Assembly: GCA_947468255.1 (NCBI GenBank)
Contig: CANIMM010000019.1
Coordinates: 1-21,864 of the forward strand
DNA length: 21,864 bases
Direction: 5' to 3'
From: Chitinophagaceae bacterium
GTDB taxonomy: Bacteria > Bacteroidota > Bacteroidia > Chitinophagales > Chitinophagaceae
The position numbers were made by a program, and so were the translations under genes. Positions within the stretch are counted from its first letter, which is position 1, and each line of letters starts with the position of its first letter. Under the pieces are notes generated by a model. That model had not been told where the DNA came from and ran no database searches. It was given only the letters and a program-made list of their open reading frames with translations. Shown piece after piece: positions 1-9,037 of this stretch.

Positions 1-757
1 GGTTGCTTTTGACCAGGATGAAGATGCCAAAAAAAATCTCCCCCAGGATAATCGGGTGATTTTTGTACCGCAAAATTTTCGTCATTTGCAACGCTTTTTA
101 CGCTTGAATAAAATAACCCAAGTAGATGGAATATTGGCCGATTTGGGAGTTTCCAGTCACCAGTTTGATGAGGCCGGAAGAGGCTTTTCCATTCGTTTTG
201 ATGCAGCGCTAGATATGCGCATGGATCAGCGACAAACTACTACAGCAGCAGATATCATCAAAAAATATACTGAGCTACAGTTACATAAAATGCTGGAACA
301 ATTCGGGGAAGTGACCAATGCCAAGACATTGGCAAAAATAATTGTTCAGCAAAGGGCATTGATGCCTATCAAAACCATCCAGCAATTCAAACAGGCCGTC
401 CAATCTGTGGTAAAGGGAAATCCTCAAAAATATTTTGCTCAGGTATTTCAGGCTTTGAGAATAGCTGTAAATGATGAATTAGGTGCATTGAAGGAACTTT
501 TGGAGCAAACCACTGGTTTATTGAAGCCAGGGGGAATAGTAGCCATTATTACTTTTCATTCGTTGGAGGATAGGATAGTAAAAAATTTTTTCAAAACAGG
601 TAGTTTTTCAGAAGAAGTATTGGATGAACTGTATGGAGGTAAGCCGGAAAATCTATTCAAGATCCTAACAAAAAAGCCCATCCTGCCATCCGATAGTGAA
701 ACAAGACGCAATAAAAGATCTCGAAGTGCAAAACTAAGGTTGGCTGAAAAAAAATAG
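1..757 (+). CDS. rsmH: 16S rRNA (cytosine-1402-N4)-methyltransferase RsmH, 5'-truncated
   Basis: RsmH (MraW) transfers a methyl group from S-adenosylmethionine to N4 of C1402 in the 16S rRNA P site. The reading frame is open from the window edge (first full codon at base 2, reading VAFDQDEDA) and ends with TAG at 755-757, so 251 codons are visible. Compared with a usual length of about 300, roughly the first 50-60 residues, including the glycine-rich SAM-binding motif, lie outside. Visible family blocks are ADLGVSS followed by RGFS and LDMRMD, then FQALRIAVNDEL, TFHSLEDRIVK, and the basic C-terminus RSAKLRLAEK. The GTG at base 56 is an internal codon, since homologous sequence continues upstream of it. 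Being first in a dcw cluster, probably after mraZ, fits the identification. No frameshift is seen. Confidence 0.95.
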   Translation, partial: VAFDQDEDAKKNLPQDNRVIFVPQNFRHLQRFLRLNKITQVDGILADLGVSSHQFDEAGRGFSIRFDAALDMRMDQRQTTTAADIIKKYTELQLHKMLEQFGEVTNAKTLAKIIVQQRALMPIKTIQQFKQAVQSVVKGNPQKYFAQVFQALRIAVNDELGALKELLEQTTGLLKPGGIVAIITFHSLEDRIVKNFFKTGSFSEEVLDELYGGKPENLFKILTKKPILPSDSETRRNKRSRSAKLRLAEKK

Positions 758-807
758 GCATTGCATAAGGAAAACGAGGTAAAAGTCAGAGGTTAAAATT
801 TGAAAAA

Positions 808-1158
808 ATGCTAGAAGATAAGTATACACAAAAGGAGGAACCCATTGCTGTCAAAAGGGATTGGAAAATTTTTCTAAGTCATAAGTGGGTAGTTAAGAAT
901 ATTCCATTTTTTCTTTTCTTGGCAGTTTTGGCGGTGTTGTACATCTATAATGGCCACCACTCAGATAAACTAACAAGGGAAATGGGTGCAACAGAAAAGC
1001 ATATTAAAGAGTTGGAATACGAATATAAAACAATTAAAAGCGAGGTTATTTTCAGGAGTAAGGCGAGCGAATTGATAAAAGCCGTAGCGCCGTTGGGTTT
1101 AAAAGAACTGACTTCGGCTCCCGTTTTGCTGTTGCAAGATAGACCCGAAAAGCAATGA
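808..1158 (+). CDS. ftsL: FtsL-like cell division protein
   Basis: This is a 116-residue bitopic membrane protein in the position where FtsL always lies, between rsmH and ftsI. It has a charged cytoplasmic N-terminus of about 34 residues, a single membrane segment at about residues 35-52 (FFLFLAVLAVLYIY), and a periplasmic part beginning with a probable coiled coil (about residues 56-90, rich in E, K and L). FtsL proteins pair with a FtsB-type coiled coil and FtsQ to activate FtsW/FtsI at the septum. Sequence similarity in this family is low, so the call rests on topology, size and synteny. It resembles the Bacteroidota FtsL-like family rather than proteobacterial FtsL. The ATG at 808 follows an A-rich stretch with no clear Shine-Dalgarno. 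An approximate TA-rich/TTTG string lies just before it, but it does not match the phylum promoter exactly. Confidence 0.8.
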   Translation: MLEDKYTQKEEPIAVKRDWKIFLSHKWVVKNIPFFLFLAVLAVLYIYNGHHSDKLTREMGATEKHIKELEYEYKTIKSEVIFRSKASELIKAVAPLGLKELTSAPVLLLQDRPEKQ

Positions 1159-1263
1159 GCGATTTGAAAGTATTTGCAATTCTTTAAAATGATACAATTA
1201 AAAACGAAGTGAATTTTATAATAAGATTTTACATAAAATAATCAAGCTCAAAAGGCAATCGAA

Positions 1264-3390
1264 TTGGATATAAAAAAAGACATATTGTGGCGGGTGTATC
1301 TCTGTTTTTTAGGGATCATATTACTGGGAGCAGTTGTATTGGGGAGGGCTTTTTATTTACAGCAGGTAGAAGGAGCCTATTGGAAAAGTATGGGCGATAG
1401 TTTGCATCTGAAATATGTTCCGCTGGTGGCAGAACGGGGCACTATTTTTAGCGAAGATGGAAATATGTTAAGCACCTCCATTCCAATTTTTGATGTATAC
1501 ATCGATTTTGGGGCAGATGGGCTCAGAGAAAAAAACGGGAAAAGATTTAGAGAAAACTCGGATACATTAAGCAGCTGTTTAGCAAATCTTTTTAAAGATA
1601 AAACCAAGGAAGCATATTTGAGTGAAATCAAAATGGCCTATAAAAATGTTGATCGTTATTATACCCTAAAGAAGAAAATTTCTTTTTTGGAATATGAACA
1701 GTTAAGGGAATTTCCTTTAGTGAAATTGGGGAGAAATAAAAGTGGTTTTATGATTGATCCACGCGACAAGCGAATTAATCCCTATGCATTACTTGCCAAC
1801 AGAACCATTGGTTTGTCGAGGGACAATGCCAAGTTAAATGTAGGCCTTGAACAGAGTTACGATAGTTTGTTACGTGGTAGAACTGGACAGCGGCTGATGC
1901 GTTATATCGCTGGCGCCTATATGCCTGTAGAGGGTGCAGAAGTAGAACCGGAAAACGGAAAGGATATCATCACTACATTGGATACCTATATTCAGGATAT
2001 TGCTGAAAGTGCATTGATGAGAATGATGGTGGATAATAATTCTCAGCATGGTACTGCCATCGTGATGGAAACTGCCACCGGGAAAATTAAGGCAATTGCC
2101 AATCTAGGCAAACAGTCCAATGGCACTTACGTGGAAGATTTAAATTATGGTATTGCTAAGGCAACTGAGCCGGGATCGATTTTTAAATTAGCCACTTTAC
2201 TAAGTTTAATAGAGGACAAGTACGTCACTAAAAATTCAATTGTGGATTGTGAAGGAGGAGCCAAATCTTTTTATGGATTGAAGATAAAAGATGCGCATTT
2301 GGGCGCGGGATCCATTACCGTTAAAGATGCATTTTCGTCGAGTAGTAATGTCGCATTTGCAAAGTTAGCCGATCAGTATTATCATAATGAACCCTCCAAA
2401 TTTATAGCTCATTTACATCATTTGCGTTTGGATACCTTAACGGGTATTGATATTACTGCCGCATCAGGAAAGCCTACTATCAAAAGTCCCAAAAACAGGA
2501 GTTGGTCAAAGACTACGATTCCTTATATGGCGCATGGATACGAGGAGCTACTAACTCCATTGCACTTGCTAATGGTATACAATGCGGTTGCTAACAATGG
2601 CACCATGATGCAGCCTTATTTGGTTAATTCAGTTAATCAGTATGGCGTAGAAGTGAAAAGGATTTTACCTAAGGTGTTGGTAAATAAAATATGCAGTGAT
2701 GAAACGCTGGCACAGTTACAAGAATGTCTGAAAGCAGTGGTAGATAGCATGCATGGAACGGGACATAAAGTATTATACGATTCTAATTATTCCATTGCCG
2801 GAAAAACAGGGACGGCAGTTACTGCCTTGGACAACCATGGCTATAACAAAGGGAATAAAATTTATCAAGCTTCTTTTATGGGTTATTTTCCATCGCAAAA
2901 ACCTGTTTATACTATGGCCGTAGTGATACAAAATAGTAAGGAATCAAAGTTAATATACGGTGCGGATGTTTCTGGAAAAGTATTTAAGGAGATAAGTGAT
3001 AAAATCTATGCCCGTTTTTTAAGTACGCAACAATTTAAGGAAAGTGTAAATCGGGATACGGTACAGTACCATTATTATGGCATAAAAAACGAATTGAATT
3101 CAATTTTTAACCAGTTGAATTTACCATTTGTGGATTCAGCAGTTGGAGGTTTCTGGAGATCAATGCAGATGAAAGACAATGCAGCCATTTTCAATTTGCC
3201 CGAAACTACCAATAGCCCCGCCTTGATTATCCCTAGTGTGGTTGGCATGGGTTTGAAGGACGCAATTTATTTAATGGAAAACAAAGGATTAAAGGTAATG
3301 GCTAGTGGAAGAGGAAGGGTATTTGGCCAATCCTTATTAGCAGGTAACACATTTATTAAAGGACAAACGGTAACACTATTTTTAAATTGA
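1264..3390 (+). CDS. ftsI: Division-specific class B penicillin-binding protein (peptidoglycan D,D-transpeptidase FtsI/PBP3) with C-terminal PASTA domain
   Basis: FtsI cross-links septal peptidoglycan in the periplasm, working with FtsW. The 708-residue product has a short cytoplasmic N-terminus, one membrane anchor (about residues 10-28), a PBP dimerisation domain (about 50-215) and a transpeptidase domain (about 255-590). All three active-site motifs are present: SIFK with nucleophile Ser305 and Lys308, SSN at 360-362, and KTG at 514-516. Residues from about 655 to the end (PSVVGMGLKDA onward) form a single PASTA repeat. The start is TTG at 1264: an in-frame stop lies at 1234-1236, no ATG or GTG occurs between, and the resulting N-terminus (MDIKKDILWRVYL) fits the family. 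A weak AAGG lies at about 1252-1255. The TGA stop overlaps the murE start. Spacing from ftsL is 105 bp. Confidence 0.95.
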   Translation: MDIKKDILWRVYLCFLGIILLGAVVLGRAFYLQQVEGAYWKSMGDSLHLKYVPLVAERGTIFSEDGNMLSTSIPIFDVYIDFGADGLREKNGKRFRENSDTLSSCLANLFKDKTKEAYLSEIKMAYKNVDRYYTLKKKISFLEYEQLREFPLVKLGRNKSGFMIDPRDKRINPYALLANRTIGLSRDNAKLNVGLEQSYDSLLRGRTGQRLMRYIAGAYMPVEGAEVEPENGKDIITTLDTYIQDIAESALMRMMVDNNSQHGTAIVMETATGKIKAIANLGKQSNGTYVEDLNYGIAKATEPGSIFKLATLLSLIEDKYVTKNSIVDCEGGAKSFYGLKIKDAHLGAGSITVKDAFSSSSNVAFAKLADQYYHNEPSKFIAHLHHLRLDTLTGIDITAASGKPTIKSPKNRSWSKTTIPYMAHGYEELLTPLHLLMVYNAVANNGTMMQPYLVNSVNQYGVEVKRILPKVLVNKICSDETLAQLQECLKAVVDSMHGTGHKVLYDSNYSIAGKTGTAVTALDNHGYNKGNKIYQASFMGYFPSQKPVYTMAVVIQNSKESKLIYGADVSGKVFKEISDKIYARFLSTQQFKESVNRDTVQYHYYGIKNELNSIFNQLNLPFVDSAVGGFWRSMQMKDNAAIFNLPETTNSPALIIPSVVGMGLKDAIYLMENKGLKVMASGRGRVFGQSLLAGNTFIKGQTVTLFLN

Positions 3391-4850
3391 TTTTAGCAGA
3401 CCTACTATATAAAGTTAGCATTCGAGCAGTATTGGGTAGTACTAATATTGATGTGAAGGATTTGCAGGTTGATTCACGTAAAGTGAGTACAGCTAGTTGC
3501 TTTATAGCCATCAAAGGTAGTAGCATGGATGGGCATCTATTTATTGATATAGCTATCCAAAATGGAGCAACAACTGTTATATGTGAGACACTACCTGTAG
3601 CGGTCAGCGAAAACATTACCTATGTTCAGGTGGAAAATACTGCTGTGGCAGCTGGTTATATTAGTCATAATTTTTACGGAGCACCCTCTGCCTCTATCAA
3701 ATTAGTGGGGGTTACCGGTACCAATGGTAAAACAACCATCGTTACCCTTTTGTGGAAATTATTTACCGCACTCGGATATAAATGTGGCTTAATCAGTACT
3801 ATTCAAAATCAAATTGGTGATACCGTTGTAGTTGCTACGCACACTACCCCGGATGCCATTAGCGTGAATGCCTTGTTGAGCCAAATGGTGGATGCTGGTT
3901 GTCAATATGTTTTCATGGAATGTAGTAGCCACGCAATTCACCAGCATCGGATCGCGGGATTGCAATTTACCGGTGCATTGTTTAGTAACATTAGCCACGA
4001 CCATCTGGATTACCATACAACCTTTGACGAATATATTAGGGTAAAGAAATCTTGGTTTGATGGGCTTCCTTCATCCGCCTTTGCCATTAGCAATGCGGAT
4101 GATAAAAGAGGAAGGGTAATGCTACAAAATACATCGGCAAAAAAATATTATTATAGCCTTACAACGATGGCTGATTGTAAAGGAAAGATTCTTGATAATA
4201 GTCTTACCGGTTTGCATATGCTGGTAAATGATACGGAGGTTTATTTTAGAATGATTGGGGAGTTCAATGCATATAATTTGTTGGCAGTATTTGAAGCAGC
4301 GGTTTGTTTGGGACAAGATAAAAATTTGGTTTTACAATTATTGAGCAGCTTGGATGGTGCCGAAGGAAGGTTCGATTATATGCTAAGCAGCCAGGATAAA
4401 ATAATGGGCATTATCGATTATGCACACACGCCGGATGCATTATTGAATGTGTTGGCTACTATTAAAAATTTAAGAAAGGGTAATGAGCGCATTATAACAG
4501 TGGTTGGATGCGGCGGAGATCGGGATAAAACCAAGCGGCCAATAATGGCAGCCGTAGCATGTGAATATAGTGATCAGGTAATCTTCACTTCTGATAATCC
4601 AAGAAGCGAGGATCCTCTTGAAATATTAAGAGAAATGGAGCTAGGGGTAAATGTAGTAGCCAGAAAAAAATTCATCACAATAGCCGATCGGAAAGAAGCA
4701 ATCAAGACAGCTGTTAAGCTTGCGGTAAAAGAAGACATCATTTTGGTAGCAGGAAAAGGACATGAAAAATACCAGGAAATAAAAAAAGTGAGATACGATT
4801 TTGATGATAAGAAAATGCTTTGGGAAATGTTTGAATTGATGGAGAAATAG
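3387..4850 (+). CDS. murE: UDP-N-acetylmuramoyl-L-alanyl-D-glutamate--2,6-diaminopimelate ligase MurE
   Basis: MurE is a cytoplasmic ATP-dependent ligase that adds the third peptide residue to the UDP-MurNAc dipeptide. The 487 residues show the Mur ligase order: N-terminal uridine-binding domain with a VDSRKV block, central ATPase domain with P-loop GTNGKTT (111-117), the SNISHDHLDYH region with downstream Lys residues that may carry the carbamate, and the C-terminal domain with DNPR at 403-406. DNPR is the signature of meso-diaminopimelate-adding MurE rather than the lysine type. The start is TTG at 3387, inside TTGA, where TGA is the ftsI stop. The upstream in-frame stop is at 3357-3359 and no ATG lies nearby, so translational coupling to ftsI is likely. 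This is the second successive gene to begin with TTG. Confidence 0.95.
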   Translation: MILADLLYKVSIRAVLGSTNIDVKDLQVDSRKVSTASCFIAIKGSSMDGHLFIDIAIQNGATTVICETLPVAVSENITYVQVENTAVAAGYISHNFYGAPSASIKLVGVTGTNGKTTIVTLLWKLFTALGYKCGLISTIQNQIGDTVVVATHTTPDAISVNALLSQMVDAGCQYVFMECSSHAIHQHRIAGLQFTGALFSNISHDHLDYHTTFDEYIRVKKSWFDGLPSSAFAISNADDKRGRVMLQNTSAKKYYYSLTTMADCKGKILDNSLTGLHMLVNDTEVYFRMIGEFNAYNLLAVFEAAVCLGQDKNLVLQLLSSLDGAEGRFDYMLSSQDKIMGIIDYAHTPDALLNVLATIKNLRKGNERIITVVGCGGDRDKTKRPIMAAVACEYSDQVIFTSDNPRSEDPLEILREMELGVNVVARKKFITIADRKEAIKTAVKLAVKEDIILVAGKGHEKYQEIKKVRYDFDDKKMLWEMFELMEK

Positions 4851-4935
4851 CTCAAACGGATAAGGTATTAATCGAGTTGTACGCAGGAATATAATAGGCA
4901 ATCAATAAGTAATAAAAAAGAGCAAATTTAAAATT

Positions 4936-6252
4936 ATGCTGTATCATCTATTTCATTGGCTTACTGAATCGGGATATAAATTTCCAGGAAGTAAATTGTT
5001 TGCCTTTATTACTTTTCGTGTGATGCTGGCAGTTATTTTGAGTCTATTCATTACAACTGTGTATGGAAAAAAACTCATTGCTTTTCTTCAAAAAAAGCAG
5101 TTGGGAGAAAGTGTTAGGGAATTAGGCTTGGCGGGTGAGCAACAGAAGAAAGGAACTCCAACAATGGGAGGGCTCATCATAATACTTGCGATTTTAATAC
5201 CTACTTTATTATTGGCCAATCTAGACAAGGTATACATACGGTTGATGTTGCTGTGTACCGTTTGGTTGGGTACGATTGGCTTTATTGATGATTATTTAAA
5301 AATTCGGTCCAAGCGCATTGCACTAGCAAAGGGCGGGGATTATAAAAAAAGCAATAGTGATGGATTGGCTGGTCGATTTAAAATATTTGGCCAGGTGATG
5401 TTAGGAATCATTGTGGGTGCAACCCTGTATTTTACCCAAAGTGTGGTGGTACAAAGGGAAGTATATAATCCTGATTTTTCATTGGTGAAAGATTCGGTTT
5501 TGAGACCAGGGGAAAAACTGATGAGTGATTCATTTAATGTGGCAACGATCGATGGAAGAAAACATCTTTTTGTAAAGGTAAAATCACCCATCACCACCAT
5601 TCCTTTTGTAAAAACCCATGAATTTAATTATGCCAAATTATTACCAAGCAACTTCCAAAAGTATACCTATTTGCTTTATATCATTATTGTAATATTTATT
5701 GTAGTTGCTGTAAGTAATGGTGCAAATATAACCGACGGTTTGGATGGGTTAGCTACTGGGGTTAGCGCTATCATTGGAATTTGCCTGGGCATTTTTGCTT
5801 ATGTGAGTGGCAATATAAAGTTTGCGGAGTACCTCAATATTATGTATATCCCCAATTTGGGAGAGTTATCCATTTTTATTGCAGCTTTTGTTGGTGCTTG
5901 TATCGGATTTCTTTGGTACAACTCATATCCAGCACAGGTTTTTATGGGAGATACCGGTAGCCTTGCATTGGGTGGCATCATAGCTGCATTAGCAATTATT
6001 GTTCGTAAAGAATTATTGATCCCGATTTTTTGTGGTGTTTTTTTGGTGGAAAATTTAAGTGTAATGATACAGGTGGGATATTTCAAATACACCAAGCGAA
6101 AGTATGGGGAGGGGAGAAGGATTTTTTTGATGAGTCCGCTACATCATCATTATCAGAAATTGGGATATCATGAAAGTAAGATTGCTGTTCGATTTTGGAT
6201 CATTACCATTTTGTGTGTAGTAATTGCAATTGTAACATTGAAATTGAGATAA
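4936..6252 (+). CDS. mraY: Phospho-N-acetylmuramoyl-pentapeptide-transferase MraY
   Basis: MraY is the integral membrane enzyme that transfers phospho-MurNAc-pentapeptide to undecaprenyl phosphate, forming lipid I. The 438-residue protein is longer than the usual ~360. Extra sequence lies between membrane segments at about residues 175-235 and looks like a periplasmic loop, as is common in Bacteroidota MraY. Family motifs are GTPTMGG near residue 75, Asp-Asp at 118-119 (FIDDYLKI), NITDGLDGLATG with Asp267, FMGDTGS at 336-342, and the HHH triad at 403-405 in MSPLHHHY. Multiple hydrophobic segments run through the protein. The ATG follows an AT-rich leader ending ATT and has no Shine-Dalgarno. 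An 85-bp gap separates it from murE; murF, which often lies here in other phyla, is absent. Confidence 0.96.
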   Translation: MLYHLFHWLTESGYKFPGSKLFAFITFRVMLAVILSLFITTVYGKKLIAFLQKKQLGESVRELGLAGEQQKKGTPTMGGLIIILAILIPTLLLANLDKVYIRLMLLCTVWLGTIGFIDDYLKIRSKRIALAKGGDYKKSNSDGLAGRFKIFGQVMLGIIVGATLYFTQSVVVQREVYNPDFSLVKDSVLRPGEKLMSDSFNVATIDGRKHLFVKVKSPITTIPFVKTHEFNYAKLLPSNFQKYTYLLYIIIVIFIVVAVSNGANITDGLDGLATGVSAIIGICLGIFAYVSGNIKFAEYLNIMYIPNLGELSIFIAAFVGACIGFLWYNSYPAQVFMGDTGSLALGGIIAALAIIVRKELLIPIFCGVFLVENLSVMIQVGYFKYTKRKYGEGRRIFLMSPLHHHYQKLGYHESKIAVRFWIITILCVVIAIVTLKLR

Positions 6253-6281
6253 AACAGTATCGGCAAGGAAGTAACAACAGA

Positions 6282-7622
6282 ATGAAGAAAAAGTTAGTCA
6301 TATTAGGAGCAGGTGAAAGTGGTGTTGGTACCGCGCTGTTAGCTACCCAGCAGGGATATGATGTGTTTGTAAGTGACGGAGGTAAAATTAAAGAGGCGTA
6401 TAAAAATGAATTGCTAGCCAATGGTATCGATTTTGAAGAGTCGAGCCACACGGAAGAAAAAATATTGTCGGCTGATGAAGTGATGAAAAGCCCAGGTATT
6501 CCTGAAAAAAATGAGTTGGTAAAGAAAATCCGGGAAAAAGGAATTTCAATAATTAGTGAAATTGAATTTGCCTTCAGGTATAAAGGCGATAGTAAGATAA
6601 TTGCCATTACAGGGAGTAACGGAAAAACTACTACCACGGCACTTACATGGCATATTTGTAATCATGCGGGAATGGATTGCGCGATGGTGGGTAATATAGG
6701 ATACTCTTTTGCCAGACAGTTGGCGCTTGACCCTAAATCTTTATATGTGATAGAGATTAGTTCTTTTCAATTGGATGATATTAAAACTTTTCGTCCGGAT
6801 GTAGCGATACTTACAAATATCACAGAAGATCATTTGGATAGATATGATTATAAGATGCAAAACTATGTGGATAGCAAGTTTAGGGTGGTGGAAAACCAGC
6901 AAGCCAATGATGTGTTCATTTACAATTTAGATGATAAAATTACGAGTCAAAATTTAAATAATTATCCCATTCAATCAACATTATACCCCATTACTATGAG
7001 TAAAGAACTTCCACAGGGCGCTTATCTGACAAACGCCCAGATGCATTTGAAATGGAAAACGGAGGATATGCAGATGAGCATAGAAGATTTTGCATTAAAA
7101 GGAAAGCACAACCAATACAATAGTATGGCTGCAAGTTTAGGGGCCACTGCGGTTGGTATTAAGAAAGAAAGTATCAGGGAATCCCTGCAAACTTTTCAAA
7201 GTCTAGAGCACCGGATGGAACCCGTGGCAAAAATAAAAGGGGTTCAGTTTATTAATGATTCAAAGGCTACGAATGTAAATAGCACCTGGTTTGCATTGGA
7301 AAGTATTGATAAGCCAACTATTTTAATATTGGGCGGAGTAGATAAAGGCAACGACTACTCGCTTTTGAATGAACTCGTAAAGGAAAAGGTAAAAGCCATT
7401 GTTTGCATGGGTACTGATAATCGTAAAATACATGAAGCTTTCGGAGATATTGTTTCACTGATTGTAAATGCCAGTTCTGCAGATGAAGCGGTAAAGGCGG
7501 CATTCCATTTTGCGGATAAAGGGGATGTTGTTTTACTAAGTCCAGCTTGTGCAAGTTTTGATCTGTTCAAAAATTATGAGGATCGGGGAATACAATTTAA
7601 AAATGCAGTAAAGAATTTATAG
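6282..7622 (+). CDS. murD: UDP-N-acetylmuramoyl-L-alanine--D-glutamate ligase MurD
   Basis: MurD adds D-glutamate to UDP-MurNAc-L-Ala in the cytoplasm using ATP. The 446 residues begin with the Rossmann-like motif KLVILGAGESGVGTALL, followed by the SPGIP block, the P-loop GSNGKTT (111-117, Lys115), the NITEDHLDRY block, HRMEPV, NDSKATN, and the C-terminal signature SPACASFDLFKNYEDRG. I chose ATG 6282 because the family motif begins four residues later. The frame is open upstream to 6195, but that stretch lies inside the end of mraY and codes for an unlikely cysteine- and asparagine-rich segment. The gap from mraY is 29 bp and contains an AAGGA about 12 bases before the start. Nothing essential appears missing. 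Confidence 0.95.
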   Translation: MKKKLVILGAGESGVGTALLATQQGYDVFVSDGGKIKEAYKNELLANGIDFEESSHTEEKILSADEVMKSPGIPEKNELVKKIREKGISIISEIEFAFRYKGDSKIIAITGSNGKTTTTALTWHICNHAGMDCAMVGNIGYSFARQLALDPKSLYVIEISSFQLDDIKTFRPDVAILTNITEDHLDRYDYKMQNYVDSKFRVVENQQANDVFIYNLDDKITSQNLNNYPIQSTLYPITMSKELPQGAYLTNAQMHLKWKTEDMQMSIEDFALKGKHNQYNSMAASLGATAVGIKKESIRESLQTFQSLEHRMEPVAKIKGVQFINDSKATNVNSTWFALESIDKPTILILGGVDKGNDYSLLNELVKEKVKAIVCMGTDNRKIHEAFGDIVSLIVNASSADEAVKAAFHFADKGDVVLLSPACASFDLFKNYEDRGIQFKNAVKNL

Positions 7623-7689
7623 GGTAAGTATTGCGAACACCTTATTGCAATTAGTAGGGTAAATAAAGACAGTTACAACATTCAGCAAA

Positions 7690-7707
7690 TCTCCTTCCAG
7701 CAGGAGA
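7690..7707 (+). promoter_or_regulatory. Hairpin enclosing the ftsW Shine-Dalgarno
   Basis: TCTCCT (7690-7695) and AGGAGA (7702-7707) are perfectly complementary across a six-base loop (TCCAGC). The AGGAG in the right arm sits seven bases before the ftsW ATG, an ideal ribosome-binding distance, and is the strongest Shine-Dalgarno in this window. Pairing would hide it. The sequence shows the complementarity; a role in translational control of ftsW is inference. Confidence 0.45.
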
Positions 7708-7713
7708 AAGATT

Positions 7714-9024
7714 ATGACAGATTATAAATCTATATTGAAACAATTATTTGGATTGCCCCAAATTGAGGAGGGGGTTTTCAATTCTTCCATTAGAGGAGTG
7801 GAAGGGATGGGAGGAAATCTTGTGCGAAAGACCAGTGGGGATCGCGTCATATGGGCCATTGTGATAATTCTTTCATTGATCAGCTTGCTGGTGGTATATA
7901 GCAGTACAGGTTCATTGGCATACAAATACAGTAGGAGTACGGAAAGTTATCTATTTAAACAATTTGCATTAATTATTTCAGGCGTAATATTTATCTACTT
8001 TGCTCATAGGGTCAATTATACATTCTATTCAAGGGTGGCACAAATATTATTTTTGATCTCTATTCCTTTATTGATCTATACTTATTTTTTTGGAACCACT
8101 TTGAATGAAGGGAGTCGTTGGATAAAACTTCCAGTAATCAATCAAACTTTTCAAACCTCTGATCTTGCTAAGCTAGCATTGTTCATGTATTTGAGCCGGC
8201 AATTGAGTAAAAAACAGCAGGTAATCAAAGATTTCAAAAAGGGTTTTTTGCCGATCATTATCCCAATTCTAATTATTTGCTTGTTAATTGCGCCCGCTAA
8301 TTTATCCACTGCCATGTTGGTGGCTGGCACCAGTTTTATGCTGATGTTTATTGGGCGTGTGAATACCCGGCATATTGCATTAACCATTTTGATCACTGCA
8401 ATTCCTATTGTAATATTATCAATGGTGGCGGTTAAGTATTATGATAAGGCAGAGGGGAAATCAAAGGAGTTGCCGGCTTTATTTTCTTCCGGAAGAATAC
8501 CAACTTGGATCAGTCGTATACAAACTTTTGTGTATAGCACTAAGGGTGATGGGGGTGAAAAGTCGTACCAGATCAACCAAGCTAAGATTGCTATTGCAAG
8601 TGGAGGCTGGTTTGGAAGGGGGCCCGGCAATAGCAATGCAAGGAATTTTTTACCTCATTCTTACAGTGATTTTATTTTCGCTATCATATTAGAAGAGTAT
8701 GGTTTGTTGGGAGGGGCATTCATTGTTTTTATTTATTTATTGTTTTTGTACCGATGTATTCGGCTGTACCGGAAATGTCCTTTTGCATTTGGGGCATTTC
8801 TTGCACTGGCACTGAGCTTTACCTTGGTGATTCAGGCTTTTGCCAATATGGGCGTAAACGTAAATGTATTCCCAAACACCGGCGTTACCCTGCCGTTGGT
8901 GAGTATGGGGGGAAGTAGTTTTCTTTTTACTTGCTTATCGATAGGAATTATTTTAAGTGTAGCTAGAAATGTGGAGCAACAAGAAAGTCCAGTTCCGCTG
9001 CCGGTTATAAAGGAAGAAGCATAG
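7714..9024 (+). CDS. ftsW: Septal peptidoglycan glycosyltransferase FtsW (SEDS family)
   Basis: FtsW is a polytopic SEDS-family enzyme that polymerises lipid II into septal glycan strands in partnership with FtsI. The 436-residue protein has around ten hydrophobic segments starting at about residue 47 (VIWAIVIILSLISLLVVY). The conserved extracytoplasmic block SYQINQAKIAIASGGWFGRG leads into PHSYSDFIFA, in which Asp319 is the likely catalytic aspartate. The C-terminal block TGVTLPLVSMGGSS is also typical. The first ~40 residues precede the family core (GDRVIWAI) and are longer than usual. A later start at the Met at residue 32 is possible, but ATG 7714 has a well-spaced AGGAG, which supports it. 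The gap from murD is 91 bp. Confidence 0.94.
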   Translation: MTDYKSILKQLFGLPQIEEGVFNSSIRGVEGMGGNLVRKTSGDRVIWAIVIILSLISLLVVYSSTGSLAYKYSRSTESYLFKQFALIISGVIFIYFAHRVNYTFYSRVAQILFLISIPLLIYTYFFGTTLNEGSRWIKLPVINQTFQTSDLAKLALFMYLSRQLSKKQQVIKDFKKGFLPIIIPILIICLLIAPANLSTAMLVAGTSFMLMFIGRVNTRHIALTILITAIPIVILSMVAVKYYDKAEGKSKELPALFSSGRIPTWISRIQTFVYSTKGDGGEKSYQINQAKIAIASGGWFGRGPGNSNARNFLPHSYSDFIFAIILEEYGLLGGAFIVFIYLLFLYRCIRLYRKCPFAFGAFLALALSFTLVIQAFANMGVNVNVFPNTGVTLPLVSMGGSSFLFTCLSIGIILSVARNVEQQESPVPLPVIKEEA

Positions 9025-9037
9025 AAAGGAAAGGAGA

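Noticed and set aside
56..58. GTG as the start of rsmH
   Set aside because: Homologous RsmH sequence continues in frame to the left edge, so the GTG is an internal valine codon.
6195..6281. Extended MurD N-terminus overlapping the end of mraY
   Set aside because: It encodes a segment unlike any Mur ligase; the Rossmann-like motif begins right after ATG 6282.
8441..8692. Plus-strand 83-residue frame inside ftsW
   Set aside because: It lies out of frame within conserved FtsW sequence, including the catalytic region, and looks like a shadow frame.
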